A stretch of 64,000 bases of DNA from CBDDBU01 sp965226045 (GTDB lineage: Bacteria; Pseudomonadota; Alphaproteobacteria; VGEJ01). The DNA is taken from the NCBI GenBank assembly GCA_965226045.1, contig CBDDBU010000028.1, forward strand, positions 62,001 to 126,000, in the 5' to 3' direction. Shown one piece after another: positions 52,917 to 61,241 of the stretch (its first letter is position 1; every line of letters starts with the position of its first letter). The position numbers and the translations under genes were made by a program. The notes under the pieces were generated by a model. The model saw nothing but the letters and a program-made list of their open reading frames with translations. It searched no databases and had not been told where the DNA came from.

Positions 52917-53367
52917 GGACATAGCCGAGCTCGCCCGACACATCCCCGCCGGGTTCGAGCCCATCACCCACAGCGCGGCGTTCGGCGCCATGATCGGACC
53001 GATCTACGAGCGCACCGATGCTCAGGGCTTCGTGCGGGCCTTCCGTATCGAGGATCGCCATACCAACGGGCGCGGGGTGCTGCACGGTGGCATGTTGATG
53101 GCGTTCGCCGACATCGTGCTCGCCCAGGCCGGCATTCTGGCGGGTGCGGGGCCGGCGGCCACGGTGCGGATGGCGACCGAGTTCATCGCGCCGGGCCGGC
53201 TCGGCGAGTGGGTCGAGGGCCGCGCGCAGGTGAGCCGGCGAACCCGCTCGCTGATCTTCACCCAGGGTGAAATCAGCGTCGGCGATCGCCCGCTGATGAC
53301 GGCGTCCAGCATCTTCATGATGGTGGGCGGGCGTGGCGCGGCCGCGAACGTGAGCGATGCGCGATAG
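52885..53367 (+). CDS. PaaI-family hotdog thioesterase
   Basis: A protein of about 160 residues with the PaaI hotdog fold: DRHTNGRGVLHGGMLMAFADIVLAQAG (HGG with downstream Asp is the catalytic region) and ATVRMATEFIAPGRLGEWVEGRAQVSRRTRSLIFTQGEI. It probably hydrolyses acyl-CoA thioesters; the substrate is unknown. The start is unclear: TTG 52885 overlaps DUF192 by 32 bp, and the first ATG is at 52990, inside the N-terminal region. Confidence 0.83.
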   Translation: MSIRCSRQWSRDIAELARHIPAGFEPITHSAAFGAMIGPIYERTDAQGFVRAFRIEDRHTNGRGVLHGGMLMAFADIVLAQAGILAGAGPAATVRMATEFIAPGRLGEWVEGRAQVSRRTRSLIFTQGEISVGDRPLMTASSIFMMVGGRGAAANVSDAR

Positions 53368-53427
53368 ACCTCCGCCCGCCGACGCCTTGCCGCCCGCCCG
53401 CCCATCGTGTATCTGAAATCGTCATGC

Positions 53428-53504
53428 CGGGGCGTGGCGCAGCCTGGTAGCGCGGCTGCTTTGGGAGCAGTAGGTCGCTGGTTCAAATCCAGTCGCCCCG
53501 ACCA
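53428..53504 (+). tRNA. tRNA-Pro (TGG)
   Basis: Acceptor CGGGGCG pairs with CGCCCCG, discriminator A, encoded CCA. T arm with GGTTCAAATCC. The anticodon loop TTTGGGA gives TGG. Confidence 0.96.
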
Positions 53505-53543
53505 GCTATAGGCGCGGTGGGCCGGCCGCTCGTGGTGGGAAAC

Positions 53544-53837
53544 ATGAGTGCACGCATCTATCGACCGGCCAAGACCGCGATGCAATCGGGCCGTGGCAAC
53601 ACCCGTCAGTGGATGCTCGAATTCGATGCCGAGGACGCGCGCCAGATCGACAGCCTGATGGGCTGGACCAGTTCGAGCGACACCGGCCAGCAGGTGGCGC
53701 TCAAATTTCCCAACCGCGAGGCGGCGGTCGCCTTCGCCCAACGGCATGGGATGGTCCACACCATCGAGGAACCGCGCGAGCCTCGGGTGCGCCGCCGAGC
53801 CTACGCCGACAACTTCCGCCACGACCGGGTCGGCTGA
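53544..53837 (+). CDS. ETC complex I subunit, NDUFS4-like
   Basis: A 97-residue accessory subunit of respiratory complex I: ARIYRPAKTAMQSGRGNTRQWMLEFD, MGWTSSSDTGQQVALKFPNREAAVAFAQRHGMVHTI and a basic C-terminus with YADNFRHDRVG. This matches the NDUFS4-like ETC_C1 family common in alphaproteobacteria and mitochondria. ATG 53544 has GGTGGGAA upstream. It sits between two tRNA genes. Confidence 0.93.
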   Translation: MSARIYRPAKTAMQSGRGNTRQWMLEFDAEDARQIDSLMGWTSSSDTGQQVALKFPNREAAVAFAQRHGMVHTIEEPREPRVRRRAYADNFRHDRVG

Positions 53838-53841
53838 CCGC

Positions 53842-53917
53842 GCGCCCTTAGCTCAGTGGATAGAGCAACAGCCTTCTAAGCTGTAGGTCCCAGGTTCGAA
53901 TCCTGGAGGGCGCGCCA
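53842..53917 (+). tRNA. tRNA-Arg (TCT)
   Basis: Acceptor GCGCCCT pairs with AGGGCGC, discriminator G, encoded CCA. The anticodon loop CTTCTAA gives TCT. It is followed by a repeat (53918 on) also found after tRNA-Leu. Confidence 0.96.
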
Positions 53918-53971
53918 GTTTTTCAAGGGCTTAGCGGAGGGGAGTCGCAAGCGGGCCGGAGACGGGTACCA

Positions 53972-55346
53972 GAGCTATAACCGAATCTTGTGTACGGCGT
54001 TGAAATGAAGGCGGCGTATCCTGGTGATTGTTGATGTCACCACTTGAGCTAAGCCAAGGAAGGATAGGCCATGAAAGAGAATACCGTTGTTGCTTTTCAA
54101 AACCCATCTGATTTTCAGAAAGATCCGTTGACGGAAGTCCTACAAGCTGGAGCTCGCGAGTTGTTGGCCCAAGCCGTTGAGGCCGAGGTCTCCGTGTTTT
54201 TGGGTAGCCATGCGGCGCTTGTTGACGCCGCCGGCCGCCGCCGGGTTGTCCGCAATGGATATCTGCCGGAACGCTTCATCCAGACCGGGATCGGCCCGGT
54301 GAGCGTGCGCCAACCCCGTGTGCGGGACCGGGGGGACGGCGCCATCCGCTTCACGTCGGCGATCCTGCCGCGCTATCTGCGCCGCGCCAAGAGCCTGGAA
54401 GACCTTTTGCCATGGCTGTATCTGAAGGGCATTTCCACCGGCGACTTCGGGGAAGCCTTGGCGGCGCTCCTGGGGAGCTCCGCGCCGGGGCTTTCGGCCT
54501 CCACGATCACCCGGCTGAAAGAGGTCTGGGGGGTTGAGGCGGAGCGCTGGCAACGGCGCGACCTCACGGCCAAGCGCTACGTCTATTTCTGGGTGGACGG
54601 CATCTATTTCAGCGCCCGCATGGAGGAAGAGAAGCAGTGCATCCTGGTGATCGTCGGGGCCACGGACAAGGGACAGAAGGAACTGATCGCCATCGCCGAC
54701 GGCTATCGCGAAAGTGAGCAGTCCTGGCTCGAAGTTCTGCTCGATCTCAAGCGGCGCGGCCTTGAAATGGGTCCGCAACTGGCGCTCGGCGACGGCGCGC
54801 TCGGCTTCTGGAAGGCGCTCCGCCAAGTCTACCCAGGCGCCCGCGAGCAACGCTGCTGGGTTCACAAGACGGGCAACGTCTTGAACAAGCTGCCCAAGGG
54901 TCTGCAAAAGAAAGCCAAGGGGCGCCTGCAAGACATCTGGATGGCCGAAACCAGGAAGGATGCCGAGAGCGCCTTCGACTTCTTCCTGGAAGCCTACGGG
55001 CCGAAGTACGACAAGGCCGCGGCCTGCCTGGCCAGGGACCGCGACGTCCTGCTGACGTTCTACGACTTCCCCGCCGAGCACTGGAAGCATGTACGCACGA
55101 CCAACCCCATCGAGAGCACGTTCGCCACGGTTCGTCTGCGCACCTACCGGACCAAGGGCTGCCTGTCGCGCAAGACGGCGATGGCCATGGTCTTCAAACT
55201 ATGCCAGCGCGCTCAGAGAAAATGGAGAAAACTCGATGGATCGAACCATCTCGCCGAGATCATTCGCGGCGTCAAATTCGTAGATGGAGAACGCCAGGAT
55301 CGCGCCGCCGCATGATCAGCCCATACACAACTTTTGACAATAGCTC
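53972..55346 (+). mobile_element. IS256-family insertion sequence, second type (1375 bp)
   Basis: The left end starts GAGCTATAACCGAATCTTGT; the right end, read inward, starts GAGCTATTGTCAAAAGTTGT, so inverted repeats of about 28 bp are visible. GGTACCA flanks both ends (53965-53971 and 55347-55353). Removing the element and one GGTACCA restores the sequence found in repeat B, which supports these borders. Confidence 0.88.
54071..55315 (+). CDS. IS256-family transposase
   Basis: A 414-residue mutator-type transposase, only distantly related to the 431-residue type in this window. It begins DFQKDPLTEVLQAGARELLAQAVEAEVSVFL and has VYFWVDGIYFSAR (Asp), LALGDGALGFWKALRQVYPGAREQRCWVHKTGNVLNKLP (Asp, then the CxxH-type CWVH region) and RTTNPIESTFATVRLRT (Glu). 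The frame is intact. Confidence 0.95.
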   Translation: MKENTVVAFQNPSDFQKDPLTEVLQAGARELLAQAVEAEVSVFLGSHAALVDAAGRRRVVRNGYLPERFIQTGIGPVSVRQPRVRDRGDGAIRFTSAILPRYLRRAKSLEDLLPWLYLKGISTGDFGEALAALLGSSAPGLSASTITRLKEVWGVEAERWQRRDLTAKRYVYFWVDGIYFSARMEEEKQCILVIVGATDKGQKELIAIADGYRESEQSWLEVLLDLKRRGLEMGPQLALGDGALGFWKALRQVYPGAREQRCWVHKTGNVLNKLPKGLQKKAKGRLQDIWMAETRKDAESAFDFFLEAYGPKYDKAAACLARDRDVLLTFYDFPAEHWKHVRTTNPIESTFATVRLRTYRTKGCLSRKTAMAMVFKLCQRAQRKWRKLDGSNHLAEIIRGVKFVDGERQDRAAA

Positions 55347-55698
55347 GGTACCACATGGGTACCACGCGAAGCCGTTTCGGCGGCATCGTGCGGGCGCGAT
55401 GGCGTAGCCCATCGGTGCGGAATCTCTTGACCAAAGTGTGACCACCGCTGCTGCGCCCAAACCGAACCCCGCCCATTCTACCGGCAGTACCGCTTACCTT
55501 TTTCTCCCCAAGCTCGGTGGCTCGACCGTACCAAAGCGGCCGGGCCTTTTCTTTGGCGGGGCTACCTCAGGCGCCCGTGGCGCTTCGTGTTGCGAGCTGC
55601 CCTCAGGTCCGGATGATCTAAGCTCTGGTTGCCTTTGACCTAACGGCCAAGCAGGTTGAGGGCAACTCGTTAACAAGACTCAAGTCACAAAATTGAAA

Positions 55699-55722
55699 GG
55701 CTCGGTTCGCCGGGCCTTTCTC
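55699..55722 (+). terminator. terminator-like hairpin
   Basis: GGCTCGG (55699-55705), loop TTCG, CCGGGCC (55710-55716), then TTTCTC. One G-T pair in the stem. No gene directly precedes it, so it may belong to a lost gene. Confidence 0.5.
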
Positions 55723-55840
55723 ATTTGTGGCTACATTTCAAGGCCTTGTGCGAACCCCTCGTATTCCTTCGCACACCGTTGCGAGATACTTGGCTGGGGC
55801 GCTTTCAGGGCATTTGGAGCAATTGACAGACGTTGCATCC

Positions 55841-55930
55841 GTGTTCCCCGCATGCGCGGGGGTGAACCCCCCTGGTTCAGCTTGCGCTTTCCCGATCCGA
55901 TGTGTTCCCCGCATGCGCGGGGATGCACCG
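55841..55930 (+). CRISPR. two-repeat, one-spacer CRISPR relic, type I-E-like
   Basis: Two 29-bp repeats at 55841-55869 and 55902-55930 share GTGTTCCCCGCATGCGCGGG and differ only near their 3' end. A 32-bp spacer (55870-55901) separates them, giving the 61-bp period typical of type I-E arrays. The inner CCCCGC/GCGGGG palindrome matches I-E repeats. No cas gene is in the window. The 3' repeat runs directly into a DUF3102-like fragment, so this is an array remnant. Confidence 0.8.
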
Positions 55931-55931
55931 G

Positions 55932-56040
55932 GAGTTGGTAGAGGGTTCCCCACGAGGGCGGCAAAAGCGAAACATGTTTCGTATTTGTCAGTCGAGAGTC
56001 GTGCCCGATCGCCATCAACATCTGTGCGGAGCGCGCGCGA
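55932..56040 (-). pseudogene. DUF3102-like fragment (copy 1)
   Basis: On the minus strand it encodes MLMAIGHDSRLTNTKHVSLLPPSWGTLYQL, matching the middle of copies 2 and 3. Both ends are missing: one is replaced by the CRISPR repeats and the other stops 18 bp before the acoB stop codon. It contains the palindrome CGAAACATGTTTCG (55968-55981). Confidence 0.75.
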
Positions 56041-56058
56041 GGATAGTTTACGCGCTGA

Positions 56059-57084
56059 TCAGCCTGCCTTCATCGTCGCGCGGGCGGCCGCGACGATGCG
56101 TTCGGTGGTCGGCAAGAATAGATCCTCGAGCGCGGGCGCGAACGGCACCGGCGTGTGGGGCGCCGTCACCATCTTGATCGGCGCCTTAAGCGCCGCGAAG
56201 GCACCCGCGCTCACTTGGCCGGCTATATCGCTAGCCATGCCACAGCGCGGGTGCGCCTCATCGACAATCACCAGCCGGCCGGTCTCCTCGACCGCTTCGA
56301 AGATGGTCTCGATATCGAGCGGCGAGGTGGTGCGCGGGTCCACCACGGTGCAGTCGATACCCTCAGCCGCGAGCCGATCGGCGGCCTCGTTCGCAAGCAT
56401 CACCATGCGGCCGAAGGCGACGAAGGTGATATCGCCACCCTCGCGCGTGAGGTTCGCTTCGCCGAACGGCACCGTATAGGCCTCGTCCGGCACGTCCTCG
56501 ACCACATCATAGAGCGCCTTGTGCTCGAAGAAGATCACCGGGTCGTTGTCGCGGATGGCTTGGACCAGGAGACCCTTCGCGTCATACGGCGAGGCGGGGA
56601 TCGTCACTTTGAGCCCCGGAATATGGGTGAACAACGGGTAGAGGCTCTGGCTGTGCTGGCCGCCCGCCCGCAAGCCGGCGCCAAAGGCAGTGCGGATCAC
56701 CAGCGGCATCTCGGCCTGACCGCCGAACATGTAACGGATCTTGGCCGCCTGATTGAAGATCTGATCGAAGCACACCCCCATGAAATCGACGAAGGCGAGC
56801 TCGGCCACCGGCCGCAGCCCTGTCGCCGCCGCGCCCACGGCGGCGCCAATGAACCCACTTTCGGTGATCGGTGCATCGAGCACCCGCGCGCGGCCAAATT
56901 CCGCCATCAGGCCCTTGGTGACCCCGAGCGGTCCGCCGATACCGCCCTGCTCGCCGCCGGCGCCCATGCCGCCGGCCACGTCCTCGCCCATCAGCACCAC
57001 GCGGCTATCGCGGCGCATCTCCTGGGCCAGCGCCTCGTTGATCGCCTGGCGGAACGATTTGTTCGGCACGCCGGGTGTCCTCAA
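56059..57084 (-). CDS. acoB: alpha-keto acid dehydrogenase E1 beta subunit (AcoB/PdhB-like)
   Basis: A 341-residue transketolase-like E1 beta subunit: VLMGEDVAGGMGAGGEQGGIGGPLGVTKGL, APITESGFIGAAVGAAATGLRPVAELAFVDF, AAKIRYMFGGQAEMPLVIRTAFG and VVDPRTTSPLDIETIFEAVEETGRLVIVDEAHPRCG. With AcoA it decarboxylates pyruvate, acetoin or a similar keto compound using thiamine diphosphate. It overlaps acoA by ATGA. No E2 or E3 gene lies in the window. Confidence 0.92.
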   Translation of the reverse strand: MRTPGVPNKSFRQAINEALAQEMRRDSRVVLMGEDVAGGMGAGGEQGGIGGPLGVTKGLMAEFGRARVLDAPITESGFIGAAVGAAATGLRPVAELAFVDFMGVCFDQIFNQAAKIRYMFGGQAEMPLVIRTAFGAGLRAGGQHSQSLYPLFTHIPGLKVTIPASPYDAKGLLVQAIRDNDPVIFFEHKALYDVVEDVPDEAYTVPFGEANLTREGGDITFVAFGRMVMLANEAADRLAAEGIDCTVVDPRTTSPLDIETIFEAVEETGRLVIVDEAHPRCGMASDIAGQVSAGAFAALKAPIKMVTAPHTPVPFAPALEDLFLPTTERIVAAARATMKAG

Positions 57085-58049
57085 TAGTCGCCGTAGACGT
57101 GATCGAGCAGCGCACCGGCCGCGGGCATCGGCGCCGCCCTGGCCTCGGCTACGGCGGCATCGATCAGGCTCGCAACCTCGTTGTCGATCGCATCGAGAAC
57201 TCCGGCTTCGACGAGGGCGGCCTCGGTAATCCGCGCACGAAAGTGGCGCAAAGGATCGCGCTCGGCTCGTGCCGCCTCGACCTCGCCGGGCGCCCGATAG
57301 CCCATGGCGTCGCCCTCGAAGTGGCCGTAGAAGCGGGTGAGCTCGACGTGCAAGAGGCTCGGGCCTGTACCTGCTCGCGCGCGCGCCACCGCCTCGGCAG
57401 TCGCCTCATGCACCGCGAAGAAGTCGTGGCCACAGACCCGCCGCGCCGCCACCCCGAAGCCTTCGGCGCGCGTGACGAGATCGCCGCTAAGCGCCCACGA
57501 GCTCGCGTTCATCTGGCCATAGCCATTGTCCTCGACCACGAAGATCACCGGTAGCTCCCAGACGGCGGCCAGGCACAGAGCCTCGGCGGTGGTGCCTTGA
57601 TTGGCGCCGCCATCGCCGACGAAGGCGACCGCAACACCGCCGGTCCCCAGGGTCTTCGCGCTCAGCGCCGCACCGCAAGCGAGTGGCGGCCCGCCCCCGA
57701 CGATGCCGTTGGCACCCATCATGCCCTTGCTGAAGTCAGCGATGTGCATCGAACCGCCCTTGCCCTGGCACAGGCCGCCGACGCGGCCGTAGATTTCCTT
57801 CATCATCGCCTTGACGTCGCAGCCCTTGGCGATTGAATGGCCGTGGCCGCGGTGGGTGCTGGCGATGCGATCGGTCTCGGCGAGGTTCATGCAGACGCCC
57901 ACGGCGGAGGCTTCCTCGCCGGCATAGAGGTGGACGAAGCCGGGAATTTCGCCGCTCTCGAACTCGAGATGCAGGCGCTCCTCGAACTCGCGGATCGTCC
58001 GCATGAGGCGATAGGCGGTCTCTAGTTCGCTGCGGGTGAGCTGCGGCAT
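57081..58049 (-). CDS. acoA: alpha-keto acid dehydrogenase E1 alpha subunit (AcoA/PdhA-like)
   Basis: A 322-residue E1 alpha subunit with the thiamine diphosphate motif AFVGDGGANQGTTAEALCLAAVWELPVIFVVEDNGYGQ (GDG...N), RGHGHSIAKG and GLCQGKGGSMHIADFSKGMMGANGIVGGGPPLACG. The start ATG 58049 fits the family N-terminus (LTRSELETAYRLMRTIREFEERL); the frame is open further upstream but into a repeat. The glycine-rich and GANGIVG patterns favour the acetoin-type subgroup, though the substrate is not certain. Confidence 0.91.
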   Translation of the reverse strand: MPQLTRSELETAYRLMRTIREFEERLHLEFESGEIPGFVHLYAGEEASAVGVCMNLAETDRIASTHRGHGHSIAKGCDVKAMMKEIYGRVGGLCQGKGGSMHIADFSKGMMGANGIVGGGPPLACGAALSAKTLGTGGVAVAFVGDGGANQGTTAEALCLAAVWELPVIFVVEDNGYGQMNASSWALSGDLVTRAEGFGVAARRVCGHDFFAVHEATAEAVARARAGTGPSLLHVELTRFYGHFEGDAMGYRAPGEVEAARAERDPLRHFRARITEAALVEAGVLDAIDNEVASLIDAAVAEARAAPMPAAGALLDHVYGDY

Positions 58050-58125
58050 CGCATGCTCCGTGCGGTGCGCCGTATGAGACGACGGCGCCTGCCGCCAGTC
58101 TACACCCACTCTCCGGTATGGCCGG

Positions 58126-58557
58126 CCCCAGACCGGCTCACGCGAGGCACCGACTCCTCGTCGCTGGCCGGCTTCAGCTTGCGCAGCCGCGCCCGAATGT
58201 CGCTGCGGTTCAAGTCCGGCCGGATAGTGCCGTCGGCGAGCGCCGCGTTGAATTCGTCGTCGCCGAGCTTGGTGAGTTGGTAGAGCGTTCCCCACGACGG
58301 CGGCAAAAGCGACACATGTGTCGCTTTTGTCAGGCGTTTGTCGTGGCCGATGGCCATGAGCATCCTGGCCGTGCGCGGCCCAAACGGCAGGTCGCTCTCG
58401 ACCATGGTCTGGAACTCACCGTGGGCGAGCGCGCTCTTGGCATCGAGAAGCAACGAAGCCGTCTCAAAAACGCCAGCGAGCGTCTTGCTCCACGCCGTGG
58501 TGATCCGCCCGGCCCACTCCGGGATCGCTGAAGCAACTCCCGGAGGAGACGGCGCTC
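58126..58557 (-). repeat. DUF3102-like 432-bp repeat unit (copy 2)
   Basis: This unit and 61242-61673 align over 432 bp without gaps. The outer parts are nearly identical and the middle differs. On the minus strand it encodes SAIPEWAGRITTAWSKTLAGVFETASLLLDAKSALAHGEFQTMV ... LPFGPRTARMLMAIGHDKRLTKATHVSLLPPSWGTLYQLTKL, similar to DUF3102-type proteins of unknown function. The reading frame enters from a stop at the unit border and its only start is TTG 58453, so the N-terminus is lost; the frame ends at 58100. Confidence 0.8.
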
Positions 58558-58727
58558 ACGACGATGAGCCAGAAACCCTCCCTTATGAAATCACCTCAAT
58601 CCGTCCCATAGGTGCTGAAGTCAGACACGCAGGTCCTAATTCTGTAAGCTAGCAAGATGACGTAGGGAGTCGGGGCCCGTGCGCCTTGAGCTTTGTGTCT
58701 TGAGCGTTAAGTTAGGAGGGCATCCCA

Positions 58728-59792
58728 ATGTCATCGCGGGGCGGTAACGGCGGCCGGCGCAACCCCTGGGGCAGCGGGCGGCCCGCGCCCTCTGGATTCG
58801 AGAGCGCGGTCGCGCAAGGGCAGGATCTGCTCCGGCAGGTCATGCCGAGCGGTGGCCGGCGCGGCATCATCGTGCTGGTCGTCCTCGGTCTGGCTGCCAT
58901 AGGCGCATGGACGGCCTACTACACGGTGCCGAGCGACTCGGTGGCCGTGGTGCAACGGTTTGGTAAATACCTGAAGAACGTACCGCCGGGGCTGCATTTC
59001 AAGCTCCCGCTGGGCATTGACGCGGCGACCATCGTTCCGGTCAAACGACAGTTGAAGCAAGAATTCGGGTTCACGACGCCAGGCGCCGCCGATCCCTACC
59101 AGAGTCCTCGTCCCCGCGACGGAAAGCGGGAAACGGAGATGGTGACGGGTGACCTGAACGCGGCATTGGTGGAATGGGTGGTTCAGTACCGCATCTCGGA
59201 TCCCGTCAAGTTCCTTTTCGAGGTTCGGGAACCGAGTGAAACGCTGCGCTATGTTTCCGAATCGGTCATGCGGGAAGTGGTCGGCGATCGCACCGTGGAC
59301 GAGGTGATTACCATCGGCCGCCAGGAAATCGAATCGGAAGCGCTGACCAAGATGCAGGCGCTTTCAACCAAATACGAGATGGGGATCAGCATCGACCAGG
59401 TGCAATTGAAGAACATCAATCCGCCCCAACCGGTCCAAGAATCGTTCAACGAGGTCAACCAGGCCCAGCAAGAGAAGGAGAAGCTGATCAACGAGGCGCG
59501 GCGTGATTACAACAAGGTGATCCCGCTGGCCGAAGGCGAGAAGGATCAGCGCATCCGCGAGGCCGACGGCTACCGGCTGAAGAGAATCAATGAAGCGGAA
59601 GGCGATGTCGCTCGATTCAGCGCGTTGTTGGCGGAATACACCAAGGCCCCGGAAGTCACGCGCCGCCGCATCTACATCGAGACGCTGCAGGACGTCCTGC
59701 CGAACATCCGTTCCAAGATCATTGTCGATGACCAGATACGGAGCATCTTGCCGATGCTGAATCTCGACTCCCAGATGGGAGAGCGGCCATGA
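58728..59792 (+). CDS. hflK: FtsH protease regulator HflK
   Basis: A 354-residue SPFH/prohibitin-family membrane protein that forms a large periplasmic assembly with HflC around FtsH. It has a Gly/Arg-rich N-terminus, one transmembrane helix (GIIVLVVLGLAAIGAWTAYYTV, about 46-67), YTVPSDSVAVVQRFGKYLKNVPPGLHFKLPLGID and the band-7 helix INEARRDYNKVIPLAEGEKDQRIREADGYRLKRINEAEGD. AGGAGGG lies 7 bp before the ATG. The 165 bp upstream hold its leader and no gene. It overlaps hflC by ATGA. Confidence 0.96.
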   Translation: MSSRGGNGGRRNPWGSGRPAPSGFESAVAQGQDLLRQVMPSGGRRGIIVLVVLGLAAIGAWTAYYTVPSDSVAVVQRFGKYLKNVPPGLHFKLPLGIDAATIVPVKRQLKQEFGFTTPGAADPYQSPRPRDGKRETEMVTGDLNAALVEWVVQYRISDPVKFLFEVREPSETLRYVSESVMREVVGDRTVDEVITIGRQEIESEALTKMQALSTKYEMGISIDQVQLKNINPPQPVQESFNEVNQAQQEKEKLINEARRDYNKVIPLAEGEKDQRIREADGYRLKRINEAEGDVARFSALLAEYTKAPEVTRRRIYIETLQDVLPNIRSKIIVDDQIRSILPMLNLDSQMGERP

Positions 59793-60793
59793 ACAGAATC
59801 GTGCTAATCGCGATCGTGGTGGTTTTGGGCGCCGGAACGTGGGCCCTGGTGAGTTCGTTCTATACGGTGAGCGAGGTCGAGCAGGTGATTATCACGGAGT
59901 TCGGCAAGCCGGTCGGAGATCCGGTGACGACCGCCGGCTTGAAGTTTAAGAAGCCCTTCGTCCAGGACGTCAATCCAATCGACAAGCGGGTGCTCGAGTG
60001 GGACGGCAGCCCGTCCGACATGCCCACCAAGGACAAGCTCTATATCTCGGTCGATCTCTTCGCCCGCTGGCGGATCACGGAGCCCCTCCAGTATTTTCTG
60101 CGGCTGCGCGATGAACGCAGCGCGCAGTCCCGTCTGGACGATATTCTCGGCAGCGAGACCCGCAACGCCGTCGCCAAGCATGAGTTGATCGAGATCATTC
60201 GCACCACTAAGGATCGCGTGCCCCTGCGCGACGCCCTTCTGACCGATGCGGAACGGGAGCTGGATATGGGGTCGCTGGTGCCGATTCAAAAGGGGCGCAA
60301 ACTGGTCGAACAGGAGATCTTTGCCGCGGCTTCCGAGAAGGTTCGCGTGTTTGGCATCGAGCTGCTCGATATCCGGTTCAAACGGATCAACTACAACGAA
60401 AGCGTGCGCCCGAAGATCTACGATCGAATGATCAGCGAGCGGCGGCAGATAGCGGAGCGTTTCCTTTCAGAAGGTAACGGCGAGGCGGCGAGAATCCGTG
60501 GCAATCGTGTGCGTGAGCTCAACAGGATCCAATCCGAAGCGTATCGGCAGGTCGAGGAGATCCGAGGCGTTGCTGACGCAAGAGCCACCGAAATCTATGC
60601 CAGGGCTTACAACCAGAGCGCTGAGTCGGTGGAGTTCTATGAATTTACGCGCACCATGCAATCCTACCAATCCATCATCTCCGAAAACACGACCCTTATC
60701 CTCTCCACGGGCAGTGACCTCTTCAAGTTTCTCAAGGGCATGGCTCCGGATGGAGACGCCGCTTCGGCACGACGCTCCGGCGACAACCAATGA
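59789..60793 (+). CDS. hflC: FtsH protease regulator HflC
   Basis: A 334-residue SPFH protein, partner of HflK. It has an N-terminal anchor (IVLIAIVVVLGAGTWALVSS), FYTVSEVEQVIITEFGKPVG, KRVLEWDGSPSDMPTKDKLYISVDLFARWRI, GIELLDIRFKRINYNESVRPKIYDRMISERRQIAERFLSEGNGEAARI and FYEFTRTMQSYQ. It shares ATGA overlaps with hflK and the DUF1488 gene, so all three are likely one operon. The degP-type protease gene often found next is absent. Confidence 0.96.
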   Translation: MNRIVLIAIVVVLGAGTWALVSSFYTVSEVEQVIITEFGKPVGDPVTTAGLKFKKPFVQDVNPIDKRVLEWDGSPSDMPTKDKLYISVDLFARWRITEPLQYFLRLRDERSAQSRLDDILGSETRNAVAKHELIEIIRTTKDRVPLRDALLTDAERELDMGSLVPIQKGRKLVEQEIFAAASEKVRVFGIELLDIRFKRINYNESVRPKIYDRMISERRQIAERFLSEGNGEAARIRGNRVRELNRIQSEAYRQVEEIRGVADARATEIYARAYNQSAESVEFYEFTRTMQSYQSIISENTTLILSTGSDLFKFLKGMAPDGDAASARRSGDNQ

Positions 60794-61089
60794 CGACGTC
60801 GGCTGATCAAACCAAAAGCATGGCGCTGAATTTCCCCAACCAGAGTCGCAGTTTCGACGCCGCGAGAAACCGCGTCCGCTTTTGGGGCTACGATCGTGCA
60901 ATCGAGATTTCGTTCTTTGTGGAGGCCGAGGCTCTCCAGAAATTTAGCCCGGAGACATGTGGCACCGAAGCCAGATTTCTCGAGGCGTTCGATGGGGCAC
61001 GGGAACGCATCCACCGTGTTGCGGACAAAGTCTATTCGAACGACCGCACAACCACCTATGCCTATTCCCTGACGGCGGAGGACTTTTGA
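60790..61089 (+). CDS. DUF1488 protein
   Basis: A 99-residue protein with the DUF1488 pattern: LNFPNQSRSFDAARNRVRFWGYDRAIEISFFVEAEALQKF, then FLEAFDGARERIHRVADKVYS. Function is unknown. It is translationally coupled to hflC (ATGA). Confidence 0.85.
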   Translation: MTTSADQTKSMALNFPNQSRSFDAARNRVRFWGYDRAIEISFFVEAEALQKFSPETCGTEARFLEAFDGARERIHRVADKVYSNDRTTTYAYSLTAEDF

Positions 61090-61129
61090 GCGCGCGGCCG
61101 AAACGGCGATCCGAAGAGGGTAGAGAACA

Positions 61130-61241
61130 ATGACCGACGACCCGGTCGACCTCGACGAGCACCGCGGCATGGTTGCCCAGACCGCGACAGAAGTTCGCCG
61201 CCAGCGGCATTGTCAGACTAAAATTCTAGCCATTTTTCAAT
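61130..61241 (+). pseudogene. truncated 5' end of a small conserved gene
   Basis: ATG 61130 starts MTDDPVDLDEHRGMVAQTATEVRRQR, which resembles the N-terminus of a small conserved alphaproteobacterial protein of unknown function. After about 61210 the similarity stops, and the frame runs into the antisense strand of DUF3102 repeat copy 3. The rest of the gene is missing, so the repeat appears to have replaced it. Confidence 0.55.

Larger units (their letters stand above)
53918..55627 (+). repeat. tRNA-downstream repeat A, split by an IS
   Basis: Segments 53918-53971 and 55347-55627 match the sequence after tRNA-Leu (61892-62230) block by block: TTTTCAAGG...TTAGCG, GACGGGTACCACATGGGTAC (once the IS is removed), CCCCGCCCAT, and a nearly identical run of about 60 bp starting AAAGCGGCCGGGCC. 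It includes a hairpin GGCTCGACCG/CGGCCGGGCC (55519-55546) followed by TTTTCTTT. No intact gene is present. It may be the scar of an element integrated at a tRNA 3' end. Confidence 0.75.

Noticed and set aside
55731..56021. Small minus-strand frame encoding PRACGEH-type peptides
   Set aside because: Peptides of this kind are a known by-product of translating type I-E CRISPR repeats; the frame is a chimera of the array and the DUF3102-like fragment.
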